From Streptomyces sp. NBC_00078 (lineage in GTDB: Bacteria; Actinomycetota; Actinomycetes; Streptomycetales; Streptomycetaceae): a stretch of 64,000 bases of DNA. Shown here in pieces: positions 9,601-15,779 of this stretch (its first letter is position 1; each line of letters opens with the position of its first letter). The DNA is taken from the NCBI RefSeq assembly GCF_026343335.1, contig NZ_JAPELX010000001.1, positions 2,542,001-2,606,000 of the forward strand, in the 5' to 3' direction. The translations under genes and the position numbers were made by a program. A model generated the notes under the pieces. That model saw nothing but the letters and a program-made list of their open reading frames with translations. It had not been told where the DNA came from and made no database searches.

Positions 9601-9956
9601 GGGTCGCCGTCGGCCAGCGCGCGCGTGCCCTCGCCGGTCAGCCGCTCGAAACGGTGCAGGTCCACGTCGTCGGGCCGGGCCGTGAGCCGGTAACCGCCCT
9701 CGGCGGAGGCCACGGCGTCCGCGCCGAGCGCCCGGCGCAGCCGGCCGACCAGCGCCTGCAGCGCGCCCGGCGCGTCGGCGGGCGGATCGCCGCCCCACAC
9801 CTCGTCGACCAGGACGCCGGCGGGGACCGTGCGACCGGCCCGTAGCGCGAGCACGGTCAGCAGAGCACGCAGCCGTGCCCCGCCGACCTGGACGGGGGTG
9901 CCGTCGGGGCGGAGAGCCTGAGCGGTGCCGAGGATGCGATAGCGCACGGGATCCAT
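6660..9956 (-). CDS. AfsR/SARP-family regulator (BTAD + NB-ARC ATPase + TPR)
   Basis: A 1098-residue multidomain regulator. Residues about 1-95 are an OmpR-like winged helix (RALLTVLALRAGRTV, DEVWGG). Residues about 96-245 are the bacterial transcriptional activation domain (HRFERL, YDDVRRLLADRLGSDPGPEL). An NB-ARC/STAND ATPase follows from FVGREADI, with Walker A GPGGAGKT near residue 298 and Walker B LIVLDNCEHV. From about residue 650 the protein is helical with TPR-like repeats. This architecture is that of AfsR, which integrates signals and activates secondary-metabolite promoters. Three to four 10-bp direct repeats 55-95 bp upstream look like SARP-type binding sites, suggesting autoregulation. 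Targets are unknown. Confidence 0.93.
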   Translation of the reverse strand: MDPVRYRILGTAQALRPDGTPVQVGGARLRALLTVLALRAGRTVPAGVLVDEVWGGDPPADAPGALQALVGRLRRALGADAVASAEGGYRLTARPDDVDLHRFERLTGEGTRALADGDPAKAAVVLDDALGLWRGPALTDLPDRTAEAARWDTRRLDALRARHTAALALGHAEQSLPELTALCDTHPLDEPLQVLRLRALRDAGRTAEALDAYDDVRRLLADRLGSDPGPELAALHGELLAGGSPRAAAGGPAVAPPAGPGAPLPGNLRARLTSFVGREADIDAIRGDLASARLVTLLGPGGAGKTRLSQETAETVRDAARDGVWLAELAPLDDPDAVPEAVLTAVGARETVLYGAGAEAMRAAGSDRNDDPLERLAEHCGRRRMLIVLDNCEHVVDAAARLVEQLLERCPELTVLATSREPLGVPGEVLRPVEPLPEPVALRLLADRGAAARPGFRIDEDPDACAEICLRLDGLPLAIELAAARLRMLTPRQIADRLDDRFRLLTSGSRTVLPRQQTLRAVVDWSWELLDEAERDVLRRLSVFAGGCELAAAEAVCGSGALEALGSLVDKSLVVAAPSGSGEMRYRLLETVGEYAAERLDEAGQRAGAERAHLTYYRELARTTDPLLRGPGQLAAIGLLEREYENLRTALRHAVSERDEQEGLCLVLSLAWYWQIRDVRIEARNWCVEVMALGPDPFTAPVRRAAPVWQRCTDVPPPLTGELLAEARRGLHLAHLACMDTELEAWDSPRAKEKLRLITEVYEPGAPQICRTPGMVWFYAVMLTGGVSRLPAILDASVHTCRTTPGMEWELAATLQMRANVLANRSDWAGDAARDADESLEIYQRIGDLWGAAEALSARGEARERIGEYRRAADDYESAIEYAERLGANAQMAVLGARLGAALMEAGEAEEGERILREVIEMPFGPGNEAMPAARMFLAGRLAMTDRLTEAREQLRLLRGEFSSSHFVVFDAFILGSEAWVEAVDGNHDASLDKARQALRRAGDPVSEAIAPHMRPLYLALSAIGLAVSDGGSRARDAARCIGAARAALPSSHVPTSLERAVYERAERQVRAVLGDQAYEAAHAEGGGLSPEEATALV

Positions 9957-10010
9957 TGTCTCCGGAGAGGTCGGGGCCGGTCACGGGGTTCGGGCCGACG
10001 GTGCGTCGGC

Positions 10011-10050
10011 CTCGGAGGTCTTCGGAAGTCTTGGGAAGTCTTCGGTCGTA
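10011..10050. promoter_or_regulatory. Helical-turn direct repeats upstream of the AfsR-like gene
   Basis: Four consecutive 10-bp units read CTCGGAGGTC, TTCGGAAGTC, TTGGGAAGTC and TTCGGTCGTA. The consensus is YTCGGARGTC and spacing is one helical turn. SARP proteins bind direct repeats of about this period next to -35 regions, and the array sits in the 250-bp gap between the AfsR-like gene and the M50 protease gene. Confidence 0.5.
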
Positions 10051-10206
10051 CGGAAACGGGCTCGGAACCGGGTACGGGCGGGCGGTTCAAGGTCCCGCAT
10101 GTCCTTACCCTTCCACGGAACCCCCGGCCCACCGCGAGACGTTTTCCCGGTACGCCCGGTACCGTCGGGCAGTCCCACCGCGCGCACGCACCGTCCAGGG
10201 AGCCCC

Positions 10207-11019
10207 ATGACCACCGCCACCACCAGCCGCAGCGACCGGCGGATCAGCCCCGTCTTCATCGGGATCCTGGCCGTCACGGCGGTGACCGGCTGGGCCACCT
10301 GGACCGGGTTCTCCGAGCAGCCGGGCCTGGCCGTGTTCCTGTTCGTGACGGCGGCGTGGATCGTCTCCCTGTGTCTGCACGAGTACGCACACGCGCGTAC
10401 CGCCCTGCACGGCGGCGACATCACGGTCGGCTCGAAGGGCTACCTGAGCCTCAATCCTCTCGCCTACACGCACGCCCTGCTCAGCATCGTCCTCCCCGTC
10501 CTCTTCGTGATCATGGGCGGCATCGGTCTGCCCGGTGGCGCCGTCTTCATCGAGCGCAACCGCATCAAGGGGCGCTGGCGGCACAGTCTCATCTCGGCGG
10601 CCGGCCCGCTGACGAACGTCCTGTTCGCGGCCGTGTGCACCGCTCCGTTCTGGCTGCACGCGCTGGACGGCGTGCCGCGGGACTTCCGGTTCGCGCTGGC
10701 CTTCCTCGCCCTGCTCCAGGTCACGGCCGCCATCCTGAACTTCCTGCCGGTGCCCGGCCTGGACGGCTACGGCGTGATCGAGCCCTGGCTGTCGGGCAAC
10801 ATCAAGCGACAGGTGGAGCCCTTCGCGCCGTTCGGCCTACTGTTCGTGTTCGCCCTGCTGTGGGTCCCGGCCGTCAACAGCGTGTTCTTCGACGTGATCG
10901 ACTCGATCCTGCGAAGCCTCGGAATCGGCGACTTCGACACGTACTGCGGTCAGTACTTTTACAATTATGTATTCAGCTTCCTCCGGGACAACGGCCCGAA
11001 CCTCGGCTGTGCGGCCTGA
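10207..11019 (+). CDS. M50 (site-2 protease) family membrane metalloprotease
   Basis: The 270-residue integral membrane protein carries LCLHEYAHA, with the zinc motif HExxH at about residues 58-62 inside a hydrophobic segment. Near residue 185 it has ILNFLPVPGLDGYG, matching the second M50 motif (N-x-x-P-x-x-x-x-DG) that supplies the third zinc ligand Asp. Five to six membrane spans are visible and no PDZ domain. Family members cleave membrane-embedded anti-sigma factors or other transmembrane substrates. The ATG at 10207 is preferred over one at 10099 because CAGGGAG lies 5 nt upstream. Near the C-terminus a short AT-rich stretch uses the rare codons TTT, AAT, TAT and GTA. No partner gene adjoins it. 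Confidence 0.9.
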   Translation: MTTATTSRSDRRISPVFIGILAVTAVTGWATWTGFSEQPGLAVFLFVTAAWIVSLCLHEYAHARTALHGGDITVGSKGYLSLNPLAYTHALLSIVLPVLFVIMGGIGLPGGAVFIERNRIKGRWRHSLISAAGPLTNVLFAAVCTAPFWLHALDGVPRDFRFALAFLALLQVTAAILNFLPVPGLDGYGVIEPWLSGNIKRQVEPFAPFGLLFVFALLWVPAVNSVFFDVIDSILRSLGIGDFDTYCGQYFYNYVFSFLRDNGPNLGCAA

Positions 11020-11031
11020 GGCGGCGCGCAA

Positions 11032-11075
11032 AAGCCCCGTCCACTCCGACTGAGGAACCGGGGAGAACGGGGCTT
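11032..11075 (+). terminator. Hairpin after the M50 protease gene
   Basis: AAGCCCCGT (11032-11040) pairs with ACGGGGCTT (11067-11075) immediately after the stop at 11019. Confidence 0.55.
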
Positions 11076-11121
11076 CGTCCCCGCCCGCGCCGTCGGCGGC
11101 GCACGGGGGTTGGGCGGGGAA

Positions 11122-11161
11122 CCTCACGGCCCTGCGGACGCGGGAGAGTAGGGCCGTGAGG
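11122..11161. terminator. 12-bp perfect hairpin
   Basis: CCTCACGGCCCT (11122-11133) and AGGGCCGTGAGG (11150-11161) form a perfect stem with a 16-nt loop. It may be a second terminator of the M50 gene or the terminator of the minus-strand host gene interrupted by the integrative element. Confidence 0.55.
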
Positions 11162-11263
11162 GGTCAGGGAAGCGTGCAGGAGCCGGGAGGGCCGACCTCA
11201 CCAGCTGTCCGGCTCCTGCCGCTCCCACCGCGCGCCGGCACCACGGGGCGCCAGGACGCGGGT

Positions 11264-11440
11264 TCAGGGGGCTTCAGCATGTGAGCGTTGGCGTGCGTCC
11301 ATAAAGGCCTGAACGTCGGCCTCAGCCTCGTCAGCGGACGCGTAGCCGAAGAACTCGGCGATGAGCCGGAACCCTTTGCCCTCCCATCGGAGGTAGGCGG
11401 CTCTCGCCTGCCGGTCCGCGCCCTCCGGGGCGTGGCTCAT
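11264..11440 (-). CDS. Small hypothetical protein (58 aa) in element operon
   Basis: The 58-residue product starts MSHAPEGADRQARAAYLRW. The remainder is charged and probably helical (GKGFRLIAEFFGYASADEAEADVQAFMDARQ). The start at 11440 is fixed by a 4-bp ATGA overlap with the stop of the upstream 77-residue gene; a longer in-frame version from 11605 would run through that gene and is rejected. I do not recognise a family. It is the last of three genes divergent from the XRE regulator, so it may belong to the same regulatory module. Confidence 0.6.
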   Translation of the reverse strand: MSHAPEGADRQARAAYLRWEGKGFRLIAEFFGYASADEAEADVQAFMDARQRSHAEAP

Positions 11441-11670
11441 GGCGTCGCAATGAGCCTGGACGGGGCAACGCTGAAGTTGGCTTGCACGACGGTACGGAAG
11501 CGGACATGGCCGGGACGTTGCTCGGCGTGCAGCTCGGCCCACAGTGTCGGATCCGTGCCGTCGTTCAGTGACTTGTGGTCTATGCAGTGCACGCATTCGT
11601 CCCATCGGCTCTCCGGAGCCTCGTCCAGCTCGACGCCCGAACGCACCTCAGGAAACGGATCTATCTTCAC
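11437..11670 (-). CDS. Small hypothetical protein (77 aa), possibly DUF7848-like
   Basis: The 77-residue product contains CVHCIDHKS, a CxxC pair, then TLWAELHAEQRPGHVRFRTVV. The arrangement of CxxC, a W...H segment and a terminal FR-x-V strand resembles small actinobacterial proteins I associate with DUF7848, frequent in Streptomyces integrative elements and beside XRE regulators. That assignment is from memory. It begins at a GTG that overlaps the stop of the upstream gene by 4 bp and ends in an ATGA overlap with the 58-residue gene, so the three are translationally coupled. Confidence 0.65.
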   Translation of the reverse strand: MKIDPFPEVRSGVELDEAPESRWDECVHCIDHKSLNDGTDPTLWAELHAEQRPGHVRFRTVVQANFSVAPSRLIATP

Positions 11671-11882
11671 TGCTCCGCCCTCTTCCGCGGGTGCGGATGA
11701 CGGCCGATTTCGACTGCCAGATCCGACGCGTGCGACGGATCGTAGGCAACGCTATTGGGGTTCGATGCCTCCTTCCACTGCCGCGCGCATGCTCCGCAGA
11801 CGTCACATCCACGAACCGGTTCCGGCGCGGCTAACGTCAAAAATGGAAGCTCCACCGGCCTCCCCTGCGTCGTATGCGACAC
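11667..11882 (-). CDS. Small CxxC protein (71 aa), first gene of the element's leftward operon
   Basis: The start was placed at the GTG at 11882 because GGAGG lies 7 nt upstream. The product has the segment FLTLAAPEPVRGCDVCGACAR, with three cysteines suited to metal binding, and ends in VEIGRHPHPRKRAEQ. Proteins of this pattern accompany XRE regulators in Streptomyces. It is divergent from the XRE gene, sharing a 130-bp region with a perfect palindrome, and overlaps the next gene by 4 bp. Function is unknown. Confidence 0.6.
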   Translation of the reverse strand: MSHTTQGRPVELPFLTLAAPEPVRGCDVCGACARQWKEASNPNSVAYDPSHASDLAVEIGRHPHPRKRAEQ

Positions 11883-11961
11883 GACTACACCTCCGCTAAC
11901 TGTCTTCTCAGGGTCAACACGATTGCGTGAGGAGCAGCACACTTACGATCCCCCGCCGGTA

Positions 11962-11976
11962 ATCTCACCGTGAGAT
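11962..11976. promoter_or_regulatory. Palindromic candidate operator ATCTCAC-C-GTGAGAT
   Basis: A perfect 7-1-7 palindrome sits 36 bp before the XRE start in the divergent gap between the small-protein operon and the XRE gene. It is well placed for autorepression and control of both transcripts. Confidence 0.5.
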
Positions 11977-12012
11977 GGCTTTTCGCTCGCGCGGAGATAC
12001 CGGGGGCTTCCT

Positions 12013-12867
12013 ATGTCGACAGCATTAGTACCGATCGACCTACCTGAGTGGTCATGGGAGCGTGCAGAGGTACGTCAGTCACTGCGGGCAAGGGACATCG
12101 GCGCCGTGTTCCGCCACGTGCAGCAGTACGCCGGCGCGAGTCAGTCGCGCATCGCGACGGCCACAGGGATGACGCAGGCTCGCGTCAACGAGATCATCAA
12201 CAGGCGTCGGGAGGTGACACGCCTCGATGTGTACGAGCGGATCGCCGACGGGTTGCGTATGCCCGACGACGCGCGACACCTCCTCGGTCTGGCGGCCAGC
12301 CGCGAGAAACGAACCGGTGGCGCCGCCTTCGACCTGGCGGCGTTCCCTGAAGTCGTCCGCGTCTATGCCGCTCAGAATTCCGCAGCCTCCGAGATCCAGC
12401 AGCAAGCCCGCGCGGCACAAGAGTTGGACGTGTTGGCCGTGCGCGGTCTCGGCCTGATCGGGCTGAACGACAGCCTCCTGCGCGCCTGTCTCCCACGCGA
12501 ACGGGGCGGCAAAGGGATCCGCGTCCGGGTGCTGCTACTTGATCCGGACTCCGACGCGCTCACCCGACGAGCGGCCGAAATCGGGGAGTCCGCCGAGTCC
12601 CTCGCCGGCGGAGTACGCCTGACGGAGGCCCGACTTCGAGAGCTACTTGCCGACGGCTGCGACATCCAGGTGTACCGGTATCGCCTGTTTCCCACCTGGC
12701 GGCTCATCCGCACGGACGCCACCATGTTCGTCAGCGCCTTCGACGCCGGGTGGGAGGGCCACGAGAGCGCTACGTACAAGGTGATGGAGACTCCGCACGG
12801 GCCCCTGTTCCGGGGGTTCCGAAGGATGTTTGGTGCTGTCATCGACGGCGCGCAGCGCACGGTCTGA
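12013..12867 (+). CDS. XRE-type helix-turn-helix regulator with C-terminal effector-like domain
   Basis: The 284-residue protein has an N-terminal HTH at about residues 30-90 (SQSRIATATGMTQARVNEIINRRREVTRLDVYERIADGLRM), a clear Cro/C1 fold. The rest, from about residue 130, is a separate alpha/beta domain with IRVRVLLLDPDSDAL, CDIQVYRYRLFPTWRLIRTD and a terminal FRRMFGAVI. This second half resembles phospholipase-D-like or DUF5919-type C-terminal domains of actinobacterial XRE proteins, from memory. The fifth codon is TTA, so translation should depend on the bldA tRNA. The CYTH gene starts 17 bp downstream and is probably co-transcribed. The protein likely binds the palindrome at 11962-11976. 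Confidence 0.85.
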   Translation: MSTALVPIDLPEWSWERAEVRQSLRARDIGAVFRHVQQYAGASQSRIATATGMTQARVNEIINRRREVTRLDVYERIADGLRMPDDARHLLGLAASREKRTGGAAFDLAAFPEVVRVYAAQNSAASEIQQQARAAQELDVLAVRGLGLIGLNDSLLRACLPRERGGKGIRVRVLLLDPDSDALTRRAAEIGESAESLAGGVRLTEARLRELLADGCDIQVYRYRLFPTWRLIRTDATMFVSAFDAGWEGHESATYKVMETPHGPLFRGFRRMFGAVIDGAQRTV

Positions 12868-12884
12868 GCAGAGAGGAACGGCCC

Positions 12885-13439
12885 GTGATTGAGGCTGAGT
12901 TGAAGGTCCGCGTCCACTCGCCAGAGGCAGTTATGCGGCAGCTCGACGAGCGCGCGACGGCCCGCGTCGAGGTGTACCGAGACACCTACTACGACCGGCC
13001 TGACGGATCCCTGGAGAAAGCCGACCAGGAATTGCGCGTGCGGACCGTCCACGGTGCGGATGGAACCCGTACGGTCCTCACGTTCAAGGGCGCGGCCGTC
13101 GACGAGGATTCCGGCTCCAAACCCGAACATGAAACGGTCGTCGAGGATGCGGGCGCCGCACACGCGATCCTCCGCGGGCTGGGACACGTCGAGCTGATCG
13201 CCTTCGAGAAGCGGTGCCGAAACTACGACTTCGAGGCGCACGGCCGACACGTGCTCGCCACCCTCGTCCGCGTCCCTGAGATCGACGGCACCTTCCTTGA
13301 GGTAGAGACCCTCGTCGAAGAATCTGAGCTGTCGCAAGCACTCGCCGACGTCCGATCGGTCCTGTCGGATCTCGGTATCAGCGCTGCTGATCTGACACGC
13401 GAGACCTACACGGGAGCGGTAGCCGCTCAGAGACGCTGA
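12885..13439 (+). CDS. CYTH domain protein (class IV adenylate cyclase / triphosphatase-like)
   Basis: The 184-residue product starts at a GTG with AGAGGA about 6 nt upstream. Residues 3-7 are EAELK, the ExExK signature of CYTH enzymes, which bind triphosphates in an acidic/basic tunnel. Further conserved elements are YYDRPDGSL, LRVRT, LTFKG, FEKRCRNY, ATLVRVPEIDGTFLEVETLV and a terminal helix pair. The family makes cAMP from ATP (CyaB), hydrolyses thiamine triphosphate or cleaves inorganic triphosphate; these cannot be separated here. It follows the XRE gene by 17 bp inside an integrative element, an unusual setting that suggests a signal-producing or nucleotide-processing role linked to the regulator. 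Confidence 0.88.
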   Translation: MIEAELKVRVHSPEAVMRQLDERATARVEVYRDTYYDRPDGSLEKADQELRVRTVHGADGTRTVLTFKGAAVDEDSGSKPEHETVVEDAGAAHAILRGLGHVELIAFEKRCRNYDFEAHGRHVLATLVRVPEIDGTFLEVETLVEESELSQALADVRSVLSDLGISAADLTRETYTGAVAAQRR

Positions 13440-13443
13440 GCGC

Positions 13444-13605
13444 CTACAGCCACCCGGCGAGACGCATGCGACGTCGCCAACTCCGGCCATGGTGCGGCGT
13501 GCAGAACTGGCGGATCCTCCCGCGTCCCTCCGTCTGCGTCAGCGGGGCGCCACAGTGGAGGCAGTCAGCGTTGCACTGGCTCTTCGCGCTCTTCGTGTAG
13601 TCCAT
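13444..13605 (-). CDS. Small zinc-ribbon-like protein (53 aa)
   Basis: The product MDYTKSAKSQC...CLHCGAPLT continues to QFCTPHHGRSWRRRMR. A CxxC knuckle and a second C-x-x-HH group suggest one zinc site, followed by a strongly basic tail consistent with nucleic-acid binding. The start at 13605 is preferred over 13641 because GAGAGG lies 6 nt upstream. It converges on the CYTH gene with 4 bp between them. Similar short proteins occur in actinobacterial phage and integrative DNA; no function is known. Confidence 0.6.
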   Translation of the reverse strand: MDYTKSAKSQCNADCLHCGAPLTQTEGRGRIRQFCTPHHGRSWRRRMRLAGWL

Positions 13606-13625
13606 GGTCGGTCCTCTCAAGTCGA

Positions 13626-13658
13626 ACGCCCCGCGGACCATGTCGGCCGGCGGGGCGT
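13626..13658. repeat. 9-bp stem hairpin upstream of the zinc-ribbon gene
   Basis: ACGCCCCGC (13626-13634) pairs with GCGGGGCGT (13650-13658). It lies between the zinc-ribbon start and the terminator at 13664, so it may act as a leader hairpin. Confidence 0.45.
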
Positions 13659-13663
13659 GGAAA

Positions 13664-13690
13664 GGCCGCTCGTCATGGCGACGAGCGGCC
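13664..13690 (-). terminator. Rho-independent terminator, leftward
   Basis: GGCCGCTCGTC and GACGAGCGGCC form an 11-bp perfect stem with a 5-nt loop. TTT follows on the minus strand. It ends the transcript of the small broken gene at 13712-13829. Confidence 0.75.
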
Positions 13691-13711
13691 CGTGTGTGCG
13701 TGTGGTGTGCG

Positions 13712-13829
13712 TCAGACGTAGCGGCCGATGCCCGACCTCACGAGCTGCCGCCGTCACATTCCCCAACCGCTCCAGCGCCTCGAAGAACTCAGTCCTGCAC
13801 GCCTCGCGCTCATCACCCGTCAACGACAT
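13712..13829 (-). pseudogene. Remnant of a small helix-turn-helix-like gene with a 1-bp frameshift
   Basis: From an ATG at 13829 the frame reads MSLTGDEREACRTEFFEALE, then RLGNVTAAAREVG, which resembles the first helices of small phage/IS HTH proteins. A run of GGG then shifts the frame. Dropping one G gives VGIGRYV followed by TGA at 13712-13714 and then the terminator at 13664-13690. As sequenced, the frame runs on through the terminator hairpin to 13617, which is unlikely to be functional. Either the gene is a 38-residue remnant or the extra G is an error. Confidence 0.4.
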
Positions 13830-13870
13830 GGTCCCCGCAACCTCCAGAATCTCTGGGTGTTGCGGGGACC
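13830..13870. promoter_or_regulatory. Hairpin abutting the start codon of the small HTH remnant
   Basis: GGTCCCCGCAAC and GTTGCGGGGACC form a 12-bp perfect stem with a 17-nt loop. On the minus strand the 3' arm ends directly at the ATG at 13829, and GGAGG falls at the loop edge. Folding would mask the translation start. In the plus direction TTT follows the stem, so it may also terminate rightward transcripts. Confidence 0.5.
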
Positions 13871-13908
13871 TTTAGAACCCGAGTAGTCCGGTGGGGGCTC
13901 TGTCGTAC

Positions 13909-14018
13909 CTAGTGTCTTGTGATCCCGTGAGTGTTACTTCCATAGCCCATAACGTCGCTGGTCAGTAGCCCTGTTGCGTACGCAACCGAGGAACGCGATC
14001 AGGATCACGAGACACTAG
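13909..14018. mobile_element. 110-bp MITE-like element with 17-bp terminal inverted repeats
   Basis: CTAGTGTCTTGTGATCC (13909-13925) and GGATCACGAGACACTAG (14002-14018) are reverse complements at 16 of 17 positions. The 76-bp interior has no gene but holds a perfect 14-bp palindrome, GTTGCGTACGCAAC (13973-13986). Both ends carry CTAG, which may be the duplicated target. The right end is 3 bp from the integrase stop codon. Size and structure fit a non-autonomous insertion sequence derivative. Confidence 0.65.
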
Positions 14019-14021
14019 CAG

Positions 14022-15686
14022 CTACACGCCCAATTCGTCGGCGATCTCCAGCATCTCCCCCGCAGCGTCAGCGAAAAACTCAGCGGTGACGTCGAAGGAG
14101 ACGCGCGACTCGTCGAGCTTCCGCCACCCCCCGGACTTGCCACGCTTGGCCTTGGTAACGACGCCACAGTCCAGGAGAAGGGAGCGCTTGTCGAGGTCAT
14201 CGGCCGCGTCCCACATCTGTGCATACGTGGCCGACTGCGCCTTAACTACCGTGCGGGGCTCCGTCTTGGGACGTGCCTCCAGCTCCATCAGTCGAGCGTC
14301 GAGCGCGTCGTGAACCTCCTGCCACGCGCCTTGGGCAGCGCGGGACTTCTGCTTGCCACGCTCTACAAGGTGTGCCTTGAACTCAGCTTCGGTCTCCTCG
14401 ATCTCCGGAGTTGGGTCGTACCCCGGAATCGTTTCGTGCTCCAGCACGCGCACGCCCCCGAGCCTGCGCAGGAATTCCCGCTCCACGTACTCTTCCGCCC
14501 ACTGCTGTTTGATGGACGAGGGGGACGAGCACTGTGGTCCGGAACTGAAGCCCTGACACACATAGTTCTGCGCTTCTGTTCGCCGCTGGAGGTACATGCG
14601 CCCTCCGCAGGCGTCGCACAGAAGCACCCCCAGGAGCAACGCGTTCGTACCCTTGCGCGCGACTGGCTGACGCGCACGTGACTTGAAGATCTCGCCCACA
14701 TGATCGAACTCCGTGCGCGTCATGATCGGCTCGTCGGTGAACGTCACAGGGGCTTCCGACTGTGCCTCCCTGACGACCTGCCCCTTGTATGTCTTCCAGC
14801 CGAGCATGGCGTAATCCGTCAGCATGCCTTTGATGGTCGCACCGGTCCATCCACGTATGGGTGATGCGCCTTCCGGCTCGGATTCTTCGTTACCTGCGGG
14901 ATCCTCTTCGACGAATTCGCCACTCGTCGCGGTCTGCGCCTCCCGGAGTTCACGACGCTTTGCGTCCCAGTACTGCCACGGCGTGGGAACACCATCCGCC
15001 GTCAAGTCCGCGGCGATAGCGGTAGAGGACTTCCCGCGCTTCACGTCGGAGTCGTCGCCCTTTAGCTCACGGATGATCCGCTGAACCACCTTGACGGCTT
15101 CGACGTCAGGCTTCAGCGTCCATCCACCGCCTTCAAGTCGCTTGGGCTCGTAGCCGTATGGCGGTCGTCCACCCTTCCACCGGCCCTTCATCTGACGGAG
15201 CGCCGCGTGAGCACCCGTCACACGTTCTTTGGTGCTGAGGCGTTCGACCTGAGCCGCGAACGCAAACAGCATCATCATCAATTCCGACATGGGGTCCATG
15301 GGATTTCGGAAATCGAAGATGAGTCGGCCGGCGTTGCCTACGCCCTCGTCGAATACGAGCATCTTCCGATGCTCCTTCGCCCATTTCGCGAGGTCATGCA
15401 TGTCCGACATTGACGCAATGGCACGGTCGAACCGCCACCAAACGATGGCGTCGAACTCACCGGAGCGCGCAAGCCACGCCCCAAGCTGCGGGCGGTCGAA
15501 CGGGCTGAACTTGAGTGCTGAGACGTCGAGATCGACAGCCTCGCGAAGGGAGTCACCCTCCCCAAAGTCGATGTCCAGCGCCGCCGCAGATCGGTTGCCC
15601 GCCTCCCTCTGACGATCGACGCTCGTCGTGGAGTCCGTGAGTACAGACAGTCGGATAGCGCGCAGGCCGCGCAGTTGCTTCGGCAT
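14022..15686 (-). CDS. Large serine recombinase / integrase
   Basis: The 554-residue protein has the three-part build of phage-type serine integrases. The resolvase-type catalytic domain (residues about 1-150) begins with AIRLSVLTDSTTSVDRQRE, placing the likely nucleophile at Ser14 with Arg12, followed by VWWRFDRAIAS and MLFAFAAQVERLSTKERV. The recombinase domain (about 165-330) has GRWKGGRPPYGYE and IKGMLTDYAMLGWKTYKG. The zinc ribbon (about 345-385) has LLCDACGGRMYLQ, then YVCQG and QCSSPSS. A coiled-coil and C-terminal tail follow. The start at 15686 has GAGGGGGG 7 nt upstream and is preferred over ATGs at 15716/15713. It would integrate and excise the element without host factors. Its attP should lie in the 60-100 bp upstream of its start. 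Confidence 0.95.
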   Translation of the reverse strand: MPKQLRGLRAIRLSVLTDSTTSVDRQREAGNRSAAALDIDFGEGDSLREAVDLDVSALKFSPFDRPQLGAWLARSGEFDAIVWWRFDRAIASMSDMHDLAKWAKEHRKMLVFDEGVGNAGRLIFDFRNPMDPMSELMMMLFAFAAQVERLSTKERVTGAHAALRQMKGRWKGGRPPYGYEPKRLEGGGWTLKPDVEAVKVVQRIIRELKGDDSDVKRGKSSTAIAADLTADGVPTPWQYWDAKRRELREAQTATSGEFVEEDPAGNEESEPEGASPIRGWTGATIKGMLTDYAMLGWKTYKGQVVREAQSEAPVTFTDEPIMTRTEFDHVGEIFKSRARQPVARKGTNALLLGVLLCDACGGRMYLQRRTEAQNYVCQGFSSGPQCSSPSSIKQQWAEEYVEREFLRRLGGVRVLEHETIPGYDPTPEIEETEAEFKAHLVERGKQKSRAAQGAWQEVHDALDARLMELEARPKTEPRTVVKAQSATYAQMWDAADDLDKRSLLLDCGVVTKAKRGKSGGWRKLDESRVSFDVTAEFFADAAGEMLEIADELGV

Positions 15687-15779
15687 GATGAGGCCCCCCT
15701 CTACAGAGCACATCATCGCACACGTACTGCGGTCAGGAGCTCTACCGCTTCTGGCAGGGGACGAACGAGTTCTGCTCGG

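Larger units (their letters stand above)
11264..15716. mobile_element. Small serine-integrase integrative element (borders approximate)
   Basis: A 4.5-kb block combines a large serine integrase at one end with a TTA-containing XRE regulator, a CYTH protein, several proteins under 80 residues of the kind common in actinobacterial accessory DNA, and a MITE-like repeat. It lies between chromosomal genes. To the right (minus strand, 15780-15959) is the N-terminal part of a small membrane protein. To the left, minus-strand codons continue after the element's last gene for 21 sense codons to a stop at 11198, ending EPDSW. This is the pattern expected if the element split that gene. I could not identify the attL/attR core by eye; only a 6-bp match, GCTTCA, occurs near both ends. 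Borders are therefore given as gene limits. Confidence 0.55.
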
